A DNA stretch of 64,000 nt from CAMQRS01 sp964370065 (GTDB taxonomy: Bacteria; Bacillota_I; Bacilli_A; Erysipelotrichales; Erysipelotrichaceae). The stretch spans positions 1 through 64,000 of the forward strand of contig CAYJGK010000005.1 in NCBI GenBank assembly GCA_964370065.1, read 5' to 3'. Under the pieces are notes generated by a model, which searched no databases, was not told the DNA's origin, and worked only from the letters and a program-made list of their open reading frames with translations. Made by a program: the position numbers and the translations under genes. Within the stretch, counting starts at the first letter, position 1. Each line of letters begins with the position of its first letter. Below are positions 8,948 through 18,121 of the stretch, in pieces.

Positions 8948-9848
8948 AAAAGTTTTTATAATACCAAATACAAGTGTTGCTTGCTTTTGTGAAGTGTGTT
9001 TTTTCTTGCAATTTTAAACTCGCTATATTTTCTGCATTAACTTGAGAGTAAACAGTTGCATTCTTTTTTTTGTTTAGAATTTCATTACTCATTGCGCATT
9101 GTAGTACTGTTGCAACTCCTTTTTTACGATGTGTTTCACTTACTTCTAACATTCCTAAACATCCTGTTTCATGAACGCCAATAAATCCAACTAATTCTTC
9201 ATCAATAAAAGCTCCTAACATGCCTGCTTGAATTCTATTTTCTATATAGTTACTAGGGAAGGCTTGTGAAATAGTATACCACTCTTTCACAAGTGTTAAA
9301 TGCGTCATATCTAAATATCGCAAGTTAACATTACTTTCTTTTAATACAAAATAAGCTTTTCTTTCATACACATGATTATAACTATATAGTTTGTGTGCAA
9401 AAGTATACTCTTTATCAAACGCTTCTTCAAAGATTGCATCGTGTGCTACAAATACACTAAAATCAGTCGGTATTTTTCGCAAGATATCCACAACCGCTTC
9501 TTTTGTTATTGCACTCGCTAAATGATATTTAGATGTATGATCATATAATAATATTCCATCTCGTTCATCATATAAAACATCACAATTCCCTTGTTTATAT
9601 ATTTCTATCATATCTATATAAAGTACCCTATTTTGTTTTAAATAGCGCATTACACTATCATTATCATGGTTAATCACTTCATAAGGTTGACTCGTTAAGC
9701 GAGTTAGCAAGAAAAAACGGATACTACTAAATAGTAGTAGTCCGATTCCTAAGTATAGAACAACAGGTATTTGATCGACGATACCAAAGATGCTACAAGC
9801 AATACCTGTTAATCCCAGTATTAGTGATGATGTTTTAATTTGATTCAT
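8946..9848 (-). CDS. GNAT N-acetyltransferase with N-terminal membrane helices
   Basis: The 300-residue protein has two N-terminal hydrophobic helices (SLILGLTGIACSIFGIV and VVLYLGIGLLLFSSI), a middle region without a clear family, and a C-terminal GNAT domain (~residues 175-300). The acetyl-CoA loop reads THRKKGVATVLQ and the family helix NIASLKLQEK follows. The start codon overlaps the metG stop by one base (TAATG), so it is translationally coupled to metG. The acetyl acceptor is unknown. Membrane attachment of a GNAT domain is less common than the free enzyme. Confidence 0.78.
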   Translation of the reverse strand: MNQIKTSSLILGLTGIACSIFGIVDQIPVVLYLGIGLLLFSSIRFFLLTRLTSQPYEVINHDNDSVMRYLKQNRVLYIDMIEIYKQGNCDVLYDERDGILLYDHTSKYHLASAITKEAVVDILRKIPTDFSVFVAHDAIFEEAFDKEYTFAHKLYSYNHVYERKAYFVLKESNVNLRYLDMTHLTLVKEWYTISQAFPSNYIENRIQAGMLGAFIDEELVGFIGVHETGCLGMLEVSETHRKKGVATVLQCAMSNEILNKKKNATVYSQVNAENIASLKLQEKTHFTKASNTCIWYYKNF

Positions 9849-11767
9849 TAACGTACAACACTTCCTACTGGCAAATTCTCCACACTTATTACTTCTAATT
9901 GTTCTCCATCATCGCCTGCAAGGATCATTCCCTGGCTTTCTACTCCACGAATTTTAGCTACTTTTAAGTTTGTGACTACAACCACTTTTTTATTCACCAT
10001 TTGTGCTGGTTGATAATGCGTTGCGATGCCACTTACTATTTGACGCACTTCGTTGCCAAGGTTAACTTGTGATACAAGTAATTTATCTGCCTTCGGATGT
10101 TTTTCACAATGTGTGATCACTCCTACTTTTAATTGTGTTTTCATAAAGTCATCAAAAGTAATTTCCGGCATTTTTTCTTCTATAATCTCTTCTACAAAGT
10201 GTTCTGCATTGATTTTTTCCATCATTTCTTTTTCATCAATACGAGCAAATAAGATTTCTGGTTTTTCACATACTTTTTCACTATCTAATTGACCAAAGCT
10301 TGTTAAGGATGCAAAATCTCTTTTCTTCGTTTGTAATTGGTCTAATATTTTATTTGCACTAGTTGGCATAAATGGTAACAATAATACACCTGCAAAGCGA
10401 ATTGCTTCATGTAAATGATACATCACTGTCGCTAAACGAGGATGTTGCTGTTCTTCTTTACCTAATACCCAAGGTGTTGTTTCATCAATATACTTATTAC
10501 AACGTCTTAATAATATGAAGATTTCACCAATTGCATCTCCTATTTTTAAATCGTTCATCTTTTCATTTACTTTAGTAACTGTTTCCAATGCTGTTTGAAT
10601 TAATTCTTCATCGATTGCTTCTTTCACATTTGTATTTTCGACTTTTCCATTAAAATATTTATTTGTCATAGAAATCGTACGATTCACTAAGTTACCTAGT
10701 ACATTTGCTAAATCTGAATTAATGCGTTCAATCATTAATTCCCAAGTTAATGTACCGTCTTGTGCAAAAGGCATTTCATGCAAGCAGAAATAACGTACCG
10801 CATCCACTCCAAAATAGTTGACTAATTCATCTGCGTAAATCACATTTCCTTTTGACTTACTCATTTTTCCATCTCCAATTAATAACCATGGATGTCCAAA
10901 TACTTTTTTAGGCATTTCTATATCTAAAGCCATTAACATAATTGGCCAATAAATAGAGTGGAAACGAACGATGTCTTTCCCAATTACATGCACATCAGCA
11001 GGCCAATATTTATTAAATTTAGGATCATGATTGCCATCTACATCATATCCTAATCCTGTTATATAGTTTGATAAAGCATCAATCCATACATAAACAACAT
11101 GTTTAGGATCAAAGTCAACTGGTATTCCCCATGAAAAACTAGTACGTGAAACACATAAGTCTTGTAATCCTGGTTTAATAAAGTTATTGATCATCTCATT
11201 TTTTCTTGATTCTGGCTGAATAAAATAGGGATGTTCATCATAATATTGCACTAAACGATCTGCATATTTACTTAATTTAAAGAAGTATGCTTCTTCACTT
11301 GTTTGAATAACTTCTCTACCACAGTCTGGACATTTTCCATCTACTAATTGTGTTTCTGTCCAAAAAGATTCACACGGTGTACAGTATAACCCTTCATACG
11401 CCCCTTTATAAATATCCCCTTTTTCATATAATTTAGTGAATATTTTTTGTACTTGTATTTTATGATAAGGATCACTTGTACGTACAAACTCATCATAACT
11501 TGTATTCATTAAATCACAACTCTCTTTAATAACGGCTGCAATTTCATCCACAAATATTTGTGGGCTCACTCCTTTTGCAGCAGCCTTTTCTTCTATTTTT
11601 TGTCCATGTTCATCTGTACCTGTTTGAAAAAATACATCGTATCCTTCCATTCTTTTATAGCGTGCAATCGCATCACTTAATATAATTTCGTACGTGTTTC
11701 CAATATGCGGTTTACCTGATGTATACGCAATAGCTGTTGTTAAATAATATGTGTTTTTTTCTTTCAT
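9848..11767 (-). CDS. metG: Methionyl-tRNA synthetase with C-terminal tRNA-binding domain
   Basis: This class I enzyme charges tRNA-Met for initiation and elongation. The 639-residue protein has the HIGH-type motif (GKPHIGNTYE), a zinc knuckle with cysteines in CTPCESFW and CPDCGREV, KMSKSKGNV, an anticodon-binding helical domain and a C-terminal EMAP-like tRNA-binding OB fold (from about residue 535; LKVGVITHCEKHPKADKL). I start at 11767 because AGGAGG lies upstream; the longer frame from 11797 runs into the T-box terminator. The T-box leader controls it. Confidence 0.97.
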   Translation of the reverse strand: MKEKNTYYLTTAIAYTSGKPHIGNTYEIILSDAIARYKRMEGYDVFFQTGTDEHGQKIEEKAAAKGVSPQIFVDEIAAVIKESCDLMNTSYDEFVRTSDPYHKIQVQKIFTKLYEKGDIYKGAYEGLYCTPCESFWTETQLVDGKCPDCGREVIQTSEEAYFFKLSKYADRLVQYYDEHPYFIQPESRKNEMINNFIKPGLQDLCVSRTSFSWGIPVDFDPKHVVYVWIDALSNYITGLGYDVDGNHDPKFNKYWPADVHVIGKDIVRFHSIYWPIMLMALDIEMPKKVFGHPWLLIGDGKMSKSKGNVIYADELVNYFGVDAVRYFCLHEMPFAQDGTLTWELMIERINSDLANVLGNLVNRTISMTNKYFNGKVENTNVKEAIDEELIQTALETVTKVNEKMNDLKIGDAIGEIFILLRRCNKYIDETTPWVLGKEEQQHPRLATVMYHLHEAIRFAGVLLLPFMPTSANKILDQLQTKKRDFASLTSFGQLDSEKVCEKPEILFARIDEKEMMEKINAEHFVEEIIEEKMPEITFDDFMKTQLKVGVITHCEKHPKADKLLVSQVNLGNEVRQIVSGIATHYQPAQMVNKKVVVVTNLKVAKIRGVESQGMILAGDDGEQLEVISVENLPVGSVVR

Positions 11768-11786
11768 AATGTTCCTCCTGTAATAT

Positions 11787-11988
11787 AAAAAACTCATCCA
11801 AAGGACGAGTTCATCGTGGTACCACCTTAATTTGTGTCAAAGACACCTCAGTCGTTAACGCCGAACTACGCTTTTTCTAGTAACTAATGGGCCATGTTCA
11901 AGTCTCTCATTTCATAAGTTTACACCAACCACTTATTCTCTTGGCAAATGATTTGACTTTACTCTTCCATATCTTCGTTCTTTATTCC
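11787..11988 (-). promoter_or_regulatory. T-box leader of metG
   Basis: The minus-strand leader holds the T-box core (rc at 11812-11826, GGTGGTACCACG), an intrinsic terminator hairpin (11791-11811 followed by T6), and an upstream Stem I. A specifier loop reads GAAC-ATG-G, with the ATG at 11895-11893, matching methionine. Uncharged tRNA-Met would stabilise the antiterminator and allow metG transcription. The start of the RNA is set from the promoter -10 and is approximate. Confidence 0.9.
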
Positions 11989-11993
11989 TTATT

Positions 11994-12022
11994 ATTATAA
12001 TATTTGTTACCCTGTTTGGCAA
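11994..12022 (-). promoter_or_regulatory. Promoter of the metG T-box operon
   Basis: TTGCCA (12022-12017) and TATAAT (11999-11994) lie 17 bp apart on the minus strand. The -10 is a perfect consensus and the -35 a near consensus. Confidence 0.85.
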
Positions 12023-12046
12023 TGATAGTTTGTATTTTATAAGTAA

Positions 12047-12073
12047 AATCCCTTCTATAAAATAGAAGGGATT
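12047..12073 (-). terminator. Terminator of the RDD-PHP gene
   Basis: An 11-bp perfect stem (12047-12057 with 12063-12073) follows the stop codon on the minus strand and runs into TTTTAC. Confidence 0.8.
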
Positions 12074-12076
12074 CTC

Positions 12077-13552
12077 TTATTTTACTAATTTATTAATCGT
12101 TTGTTCAATTGCTTGTTGTGCCTCTTTTGGACATCCCGTTTCCCCTAAGTGGAAATTTGGTTTTTGTGTTCCGTGATACTCACTACCTGCAGTAACAATT
12201 ATTTTCTTCCCTTTACATAAGTTTAAAAGTTGTTCTACATCTTGTGCATTATGGTAAGGAGTAAACAATTCTACACCATTGATATTTTCATTTAATAACG
12301 TTACTAAAACACTTTGATTATAACGTAGTGAATGAATAGGGTGTGCTACGATTGCTTTTCCTTCACTTGCGTGAATTAGCGCTATCATATCCATTGCATC
12401 AGGATAAATAACTTTTGTATACGCCGCTCCTTTTTCACCAAAGAAATCCCTTATGAAATTCGTAATGGATTGTCCGCTTTTTGCTCCTTTTATATAAGGT
12501 GCAATGAGTGGGTGTGTTTGGTATACTTCTTCACTTAATACATAGCGTGCTAATTCTTCCTGGCTAACAACATGAAAACGACTCTTACTTAATAGGTAAT
12601 CAACGTCTACTTTTATATTTAAATGTTTTTCTAGTAAAGCTATTCGTTGTAAAGATGTTGCTTTTTCTTTAGCCAAGTTCTCATTTTCTAGACGAAGGAA
12701 TCGATCATCATTTCCTTCGATTCCATATCCAAGCAATCGGATATGTTCGCCTTTATACTGACAGTCAATTGTAATCCCTGCAATGTATGTAATACCATAT
12801 AAAGGTGCTAAACGCTTTGCAGCTTTATTTGCTTTGACACAGTTATGATCACAAATTGATAAAGTTGTAATTCCCAATTGTTTTGCTTGTGTAAGCAAGT
12901 CTTCTACATTCACACTTCCATCATGTGAGTAACTTGAATAAACATGTAAATCAAAGGGGCTGTTATTTCTAGGTTTGATTATTGTCTCCTGCACTACTTT
13001 TTTCACTTGTCTCTCTTCAATCGGATTCGTATCTATTTTTTTTACTACTTTTGTTTGAAGAGCAAAGTCAATAATACTTCTATGTAGCGGGTCAACAATA
13101 ACTATAATTACATTTAATAAAAAATAGATAATCACACCCATAAATGAAAACAACAAGTAAGCAATTAAAATAGGAATTGAAAACCCAATTATATTGCGCA
13201 TGATTATAAAACGTGGCAGTAGTTTTCTATTTTTATTGCTGACAACTTGTAATTCCATTGCATATTTTCCACAAGATGCCTCTTTCAATAAAAGTGCACA
13301 TCCTGTATTGAATAAAAATAATGAACCTAGTAATGCCATATAAATAATACTGGATGTATCGTAATATGTTTTTAAAGGTATCGTCCCTGCTAATACTAAT
13401 AACATGACTAAATCCCATAAATACATCGCAAACAACATCCCTGCTAAATCTCCAAGGAACGCTATAAAGCGCGTTGGCAAATCCGCATATGTCATATTTT
13501 GATAGGTTTTATTTTGTATTGTAAATGGTTTTTGATGAGTTTGTTTTTGCAT
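12077..13552 (-). CDS. RDD membrane domain fused to a PHP phosphoesterase domain
   Basis: The 491-residue protein joins two domains rarely seen together. Residues ~22-190 form an RDD-type membrane domain with RFIAFLGD, GKYAMELQVV, an arginine-bearing third segment and DPLHRSIIDF. From ~210 a PHP domain follows: DLHVYSSYSHDG, SICDHN, HPIHS and GSEYHG. PHP proteins are metal-dependent phosphoesterases. The usual HxH of the first motif here reads H-V-Y, so one metal ligand may be lost or replaced. The start at 13552 has GAAAGGTG upstream. The PHP domain would face the cytoplasm if topology is as in RDD proteins. Substrate unknown. Confidence 0.75.
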   Translation of the reverse strand: MQKQTHQKPFTIQNKTYQNMTYADLPTRFIAFLGDLAGMLFAMYLWDLVMLLVLAGTIPLKTYYDTSSIIYMALLGSLFLFNTGCALLLKEASCGKYAMELQVVSNKNRKLLPRFIIMRNIIGFSIPILIAYLLFSFMGVIIYFLLNVIIVIVDPLHRSIIDFALQTKVVKKIDTNPIEERQVKKVVQETIIKPRNNSPFDLHVYSSYSHDGSVNVEDLLTQAKQLGITTLSICDHNCVKANKAAKRLAPLYGITYIAGITIDCQYKGEHIRLLGYGIEGNDDRFLRLENENLAKEKATSLQRIALLEKHLNIKVDVDYLLSKSRFHVVSQEELARYVLSEEVYQTHPLIAPYIKGAKSGQSITNFIRDFFGEKGAAYTKVIYPDAMDMIALIHASEGKAIVAHPIHSLRYNQSVLVTLLNENINGVELFTPYHNAQDVEQLLNLCKGKKIIVTAGSEYHGTQKPNFHLGETGCPKEAQQAIEQTINKLVK

Positions 13553-13588
13553 AATATTCACCTTTCTTTTTACCATTATAACACGATT

Positions 13589-15049
13589 TTAAACCTTTGA
13601 TGACGTGTTTTCTTCATTACTCACATTTAATTCAAAATAGAATGTAGACCCTTTCTGCACAACAGAATGCACACCATATACAGCTTCATGCAATTCTAAC
13701 ACACCTTTCACAATACTCAATCCTAACCCACTTCCTCCTCGTGTACGATCCCTAGTTTGATAGTAACGATTAAATACATGATTTAAATCTTCTGGTTTGA
13801 TTCCTTTTCCGCTGTCTATAATTTCAATTCTAACTTTACCATCCTGTACACTTTGTTTCACGATTATTTTTTTATTGTCTTCACTATAATGAATTGCATT
13901 CAATAATAAGTTATAAATAACTTGATTCATTTTTACGCTATCTGCATCTACATACACTATTTTTTCGTATGCAAATGAAATATCATAAGAATCATCATGC
14001 AATAGTATTTTAACTCGATTCACAATATCATGAAGGGTTTGTGTTAAGTTGAAATGACTGATTTGTAAGGGTTCGTTATTACTTTGTAACTTTGATAGTA
14101 CTAATACATCATTGATTAAAGTTGATAATCGAGTACATTCATCAATAATTACTTGAATGTTTTCTGGTTTGTTTTCACCTGGTATTTCACGCATCATTTC
14201 CGCATAACCACTAATCATTGTTAATGGCGTACGAATATCATGTGTCATATTGGCAACTAATTCATTACGCAACTGTTCTACTTTAGCTAAATTTGTTTTC
14301 GCATAGTTCAAAGTATCATTTAATTCTTCAATTTCTAAGTATCCTTTTCCTTCAAATGTGATTTCAAAATTATTATTTGCCAATTGTTTTGCAGAATCGT
14401 TAATTTTCTTTATCGGTTTGGCAATATGTTTTGCTAATAAGAATGCTAGAATTAAAGAAATTCCTATTAATACTGAACTAATTAATATTACAATGATACT
14501 TAATGTATCACTAATTTCACTAATGACACTAATACGTCCACTTACCATTAATAAAAATGGTTCGCCTTCTACATAACCAATTTCTGCTACCGTAATACTT
14601 TCCAATACAGCGCCTTGGTCTTCTTTATTAAATAAATAGTCCGAGAAACTATTTGAAGTATTGTCTTTTACACTATGAGTCGTTCTTCCCCCGTTCTCCA
14701 GCGCTTCTTTATAAAGCTGTGATATTTCCCGTGAATTAGCAGGTACGTATCCACATACTCCTGCGTTTTGTGAATTTTCATAAATTGTTTGATTATTTAA
14801 ATCTATTATACGCACACAATAATTAGTATGATCACTTAAAGTATCCAAACTAGCCTCTAAATTTGAATTGCTTAAATTATCTGCAATTTCATCAGTTAAA
14901 TTCTTAATTTGGGTTGTTTTTACGTTTTGGTAAAACTGATTTAAAAAAACGACTTCGGTCAACCATAATAATGCCACTAAAACTGCTATAAACCCCATAA
15001 AATAACTAAATATTTTAAATTGCAGGCTCGCTCTACTCTTTCTCTTCAA
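13589..15049 (-). CDS. Sensor histidine kinase
   Basis: The 486-residue kinase has an N-terminal membrane helix (FIAVLVALLWLTEVVFL), an external sensor region of about 140 residues, a second helix (~residues 180-205), HAMP, and a HisKA domain with the phospho-accepting His in MTHDIRTPLTMISGYAE. The HATPase boxes NAIHYS (N), DSGKGIKPED (G1) and GGSGLGLSIVKG (G2) follow. It begins with TTG at 15049, 17 nt inside the regulator gene, with AGGA upstream, so the pair is coupled. The signal is unknown; cell-envelope stress or antibiotic sensing are guesses. Confidence 0.9.
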   Translation of the reverse strand: MKRKSRASLQFKIFSYFMGFIAVLVALLWLTEVVFLNQFYQNVKTTQIKNLTDEIADNLSNSNLEASLDTLSDHTNYCVRIIDLNNQTIYENSQNAGVCGYVPANSREISQLYKEALENGGRTTHSVKDNTSNSFSDYLFNKEDQGAVLESITVAEIGYVEGEPFLLMVSGRISVISEISDTLSIIVILISSVLIGISLILAFLLAKHIAKPIKKINDSAKQLANNNFEITFEGKGYLEIEELNDTLNYAKTNLAKVEQLRNELVANMTHDIRTPLTMISGYAEMMREIPGENKPENIQVIIDECTRLSTLINDVLVLSKLQSNNEPLQISHFNLTQTLHDIVNRVKILLHDDSYDISFAYEKIVYVDADSVKMNQVIYNLLLNAIHYSEDNKKIIVKQSVQDGKVRIEIIDSGKGIKPEDLNHVFNRYYQTRDRTRGGSGLGLSIVKGVLELHEAVYGVHSVVQKGSTFYFELNVSNEENTSSKV

Positions 15050-15704
15050 AACGATATCCTACTCCACGTAATGTTGTGATTAACGAAGCGTATTCTCCTA
15101 GTTTTTTTCTTAACAATTTAATGTGCGTGTCTAAAGTACGGTCATCTCCATAAAAATCATACCCCCAAACTCGATTTAATATTTGCTCTCTTGTTAAGGC
15201 AATGTTTTTATTTTGAATAAAATACAATAACAATTCATATTCTTTTAACGATAAATCAACTCGCTCTTCTTGAATACTTAATGTACGAGCTGTAAAGTTA
15301 ATTTTCAAACCTTTAAATTCATATAATTTCACAATTTCTTCTGGATTCACACGATTTAATATTGCTTTAATACGCATCATCAACTCTTTTGGTGAAAATG
15401 GTTTTACTACGTAGTCATCCACACCATGTTCAAATCCATGCACTTTATCATATTCTTCACCACGCGCCGACAATAAAATAATAGGTACATTTCTAATTTT
15501 TTTTATTTCTTCCGTTGCTGTAAAACCATCCATCACTGGCATCATAATATCCATTACGATAATATCATACTCATTATTTTGTGCTAATTCTACTGCTTGC
15601 TCCCCATTACATGCTTCTTCTACTTCGTATCGTTCATGGATTGCATATTTTTTAATCATCTCTCTAATTTGTTGTTCGTCATCTACTAATAATAATTTTG
15701 CCAT
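15033..15704 (-). CDS. OmpR/PhoB-family response regulator
   Basis: The 223-residue regulator has a receiver domain (LLVDDEQQ acidic pocket, phospho-Asp in DIIVMDIMMPVMDG, LLSARG, and the K of VVKPFSPKEL) and a C-terminal winged-helix DNA-binding domain (LSLKEYELL and DRTLDTHIKLLRKKLG). It starts at 15704 behind GGAGG rather than at 15716. It overlaps the cognate kinase gene by 17 nt. Target genes cannot be told. Confidence 0.92.
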   Translation of the reverse strand: MAKLLLVDDEQQIREMIKKYAIHERYEVEEACNGEQAVELAQNNEYDIIVMDIMMPVMDGFTATEEIKKIRNVPIILLSARGEEYDKVHGFEHGVDDYVVKPFSPKELMMRIKAILNRVNPEEIVKLYEFKGLKINFTARTLSIQEERVDLSLKEYELLLYFIQNKNIALTREQILNRVWGYDFYGDDRTLDTHIKLLRKKLGEYASLITTLRGVGYRFEEKE

Positions 15705-15761
15705 AAAATCCTCCATTGTATTGTTATTTTACTTTAGCATTGTGTACTATAAGTGAAACAA

Positions 15762-16631
15762 TTAAAAGAAACTAAGTTGTTCTTGTATTTGTTTTGTTTC
15801 ATATTGATTAATGTATTCGAAAATACGATTCACATCATACATAATATGGTGTGCTTTACATACTCTTTTAATTTCATTCATAATTGCATAGTGATTACGA
15901 CTTCCACATATATATTGATTACGAAAATGCCTTTGGTATTGCTCTTTCATTTTAGGAAATAAAACATCTAATTGTTTATAAAAATATTCTCTATTTCCTT
16001 GCCGCATCGTTACGCCTATTCCAAAGCATACAATACCTTTTACTTTTTGAGCGATACATTGTGCTAATAATTGTTTCACGTTATGCATATCATCATTGAT
16101 AAAAGGTAGAAAAGGGCCTAACCAAACCACTGTTGGTATCCCTGCTTCTTTGCATCTTTTTAATATTTCTATTCTTTGTGAAGTTGTGGATACGTGTGGT
16201 TCTAATTGCTTACACAATTTTTCATCACTCGTTGTAAGTGTTACTTGCACCACGCATTTACTTTGTTCATGGATTTGTTTTAACAACGAAAGATCACGCA
16301 ATATTAAATCTGATTTCGTTAAGATAGATATTCCAAAACCATATTTTTCAATGACTTCTAAGCACCCTTTTGTATATTGTAATTCACGTTCCAAATGGAG
16401 ATAAGGATCACTCATCGCTCCTGTTACAATCATTACTTTTTTCCGTTTACGACGCAGTTCATTTTCTAATATTTGAGGCGCGTTTTGTTTAACTTCAATA
16501 TCTTCAAATGCATGCTTCATTTGATAGCATTTACTTCGAGAATCACAATAAATACAGCCATGACTACATCCCCGATATATATTCAAAGAATGCTTGGCAC
16601 TCAATAATTTTTCCACAATTGAATAATGCAT
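15762..16631 (-). CDS. SPL-family radical SAM protein
   Basis: The 289-residue protein carries an iron-sulfur-binding CxxxCxxC motif (RGCSHGCIYCDSR, near residue 22), the MIVTGAMSDPY segment and the ILTKSDLILRDL block seen in the SPL/Rv2578c group of radical SAM enzymes. True spore photoproduct lyases repair UV lesions in spores and have an added C-terminal cysteine region; this protein is shorter than most, and no sporulation genes are present here, so a repair role is only possible. It stands 57 nt upstream of the response regulator on the same strand. Confidence 0.75.
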   Translation of the reverse strand: MHYSIVEKLLSAKHSLNIYRGCSHGCIYCDSRSKCYQMKHAFEDIEVKQNAPQILENELRRKRKKVMIVTGAMSDPYLHLERELQYTKGCLEVIEKYGFGISILTKSDLILRDLSLLKQIHEQSKCVVQVTLTTSDEKLCKQLEPHVSTTSQRIEILKRCKEAGIPTVVWLGPFLPFINDDMHNVKQLLAQCIAQKVKGIVCFGIGVTMRQGNREYFYKQLDVLFPKMKEQYQRHFRNQYICGSRNHYAIMNEIKRVCKAHHIMYDVNRIFEYINQYETKQIQEQLSFF

Positions 16632-16674
16632 ACAATTCCTTCTTTCTCTATATTTACTGTATCGTATTCTATAA

Positions 16675-16710
16675 AAAAAAACAATTCATGATTTCATGAA
16701 TTGTTTTTTT
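16675..16710. terminator. Terminator of the pst-phoU operon
   Basis: A perfect 16-bp stem (16675-16690 with 16695-16710, loop ATTT) closes the operon just past the phoU stop. T and A runs flank both sides, so it can act on both strands. Confidence 0.85.
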
Positions 16711-17345
16711 TAGTTGAAATCGTAATAGATTCCTTTTTTCAAGTATACGATATGTTCGCAAATGTTAACAGTGTGATCTTTTGTACGGTTAATATTACGT
16801 AATAGTCCTGCTAAATAGACAACTTGTTTTTTATCAATTGTTGGGGTATCAATTAATGTATTTTTGAATTCTTTCGCTAATTCTTCAATGGCTACATTTT
16901 TTTCTGGTACTAAAAATGCTAAATCTAAGTTACCGTCTTTATATGCTTCCATAGCTTCTTTTAACATTTCAATTACACTTGTTTCCATACTCATACTATG
17001 ATTAATGATTTCATCTTCTTCTAAATCTTTACCACGAATTACATACGCTGCAAATCCCTTTGCATAATCGCCAATACGCTCTAATTCAGAAGCAATTTTA
17101 ATGGCTGCAATAACTCTTCTTAAGTCAGTGGCAACTGGACTCAATAAAGCAAATTGTGCAATCGCTTGATTATTAATATCTTCTTCATAACGATTTACAT
17201 ATTCATCTTTTTTCACAATTGATAATGCTATCTCTTTATCTTTGTTGTGCAACATCTCTAATACTTTTTCATGTTGTTTGATGACTAACTCTCCCATGGT
17301 ATATACACTTGCTTCAATACTTTCTAATGATCTATCTAAATTCAT
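16710..17345 (-). CDS. phoU: Phosphate transport regulator PhoU
   Basis: PhoU links the Pst transporter to the PhoR kinase and keeps the Pho response off when phosphate is plentiful. The 211-residue all-helical protein has the two tandem three-helix PhoU repeats. The metal-binding motifs ATDLRRVIAAIKIASELERIGD (written here as one region near residues 60-83) and NINRTKDHTVNICE near residue 190 are clear. It is the last gene of pstSCAB-phoU, 9 nt after pstB. Confidence 0.94.
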   Translation of the reverse strand: MNLDRSLESIEASVYTMGELVIKQHEKVLEMLHNKDKEIALSIVKKDEYVNRYEEDINNQAIAQFALLSPVATDLRRVIAAIKIASELERIGDYAKGFAAYVIRGKDLEEDEIINHSMSMETSVIEMLKEAMEAYKDGNLDLAFLVPEKNVAIEELAKEFKNTLIDTPTIDKKQVVYLAGLLRNINRTKDHTVNICEHIVYLKKGIYYDFN

Positions 17346-17354
17346 ATATCTCTC

Positions 17355-18113
17355 CTATCCGAATCTACCTGTAATGTAGTCTTCTGTTTTCTTAAATTTT
17401 GGCTTTGAGAATAATTCCAATGTAGGTGCAAACTCTACCACTTCTCCTAATAAGAAGAATGCTGTTTCATCACTAATACGACTTGCTTGTTGCATAGAGT
17501 GTGTTACGATTAATATTGTAAAATCTTTTTTTAATTCTTCAATTAAATCTTCAATTTTTTTAGTTGCAATAGGATCCAATGCACTAGTTGGTTCATCCAT
17601 TAAAATAACTTCTGGCTTCATAGCGATTGTTCTTGCAATACATAGACGTTGTTGTTGTCCCCCTGATAAACTTAATGCACTACGGTGTAACCGATCTGAC
17701 ACTTCCTCCCATAAAGCTGCTTGCTTTAATGATTTCTCTACTAATGCATCTAAATATTTTTTATCTTTTTTTCCTTGACATCTTGGTCCATAAGCAATAT
17801 TATCATAAATGCTCATTGGAAATGGGTTTGGCTTTTGAAACACCATTCCCACCTTTGTACGTAATCCAATTACATCAATTTCTTTGGATAATAAATCTTC
17901 TTCTAAAAAGCGAATACTTCCGTTTACTTTTACGGTATCAATTAAATCGTTCATACGATTCAAAGTACGTAAGAAGGTTGATTTTCCACAACCTGAAGGC
18001 CCAATTAAAGCCGTTACTTTATTTTCTTTTATTTCTAAGTTAATGTTTTTTAATGCGTGAAAATCTCCATAATATAAATTGAAATCTTCAACTGTAAATG
18101 TGTTTTTAGACAT
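17355..18113 (-). CDS. pstB: Phosphate ABC transporter ATP-binding protein PstB
   Basis: This 252-residue ATPase powers high-affinity phosphate uptake through PstCA. Motifs are Walker A GPSGCGKST, the family stretch GMVFQKPNPFPMSIYDN, signature LSGGQQQRLCIAR, Walker B VILMDEPTSALDP and the H-loop IVTHSM. Length is typical for PstB. It lies 8 nt after pstA. Confidence 0.97.
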   Translation of the reverse strand: MSKNTFTVEDFNLYYGDFHALKNINLEIKENKVTALIGPSGCGKSTFLRTLNRMNDLIDTVKVNGSIRFLEEDLLSKEIDVIGLRTKVGMVFQKPNPFPMSIYDNIAYGPRCQGKKDKKYLDALVEKSLKQAALWEEVSDRLHRSALSLSGGQQQRLCIARTIAMKPEVILMDEPTSALDPIATKKIEDLIEELKKDFTILIVTHSMQQASRISDETAFFLLGEVVEFAPTLELFSKPKFKKTEDYITGRFG

Positions 18114-18121
18114 GCTTGTAC

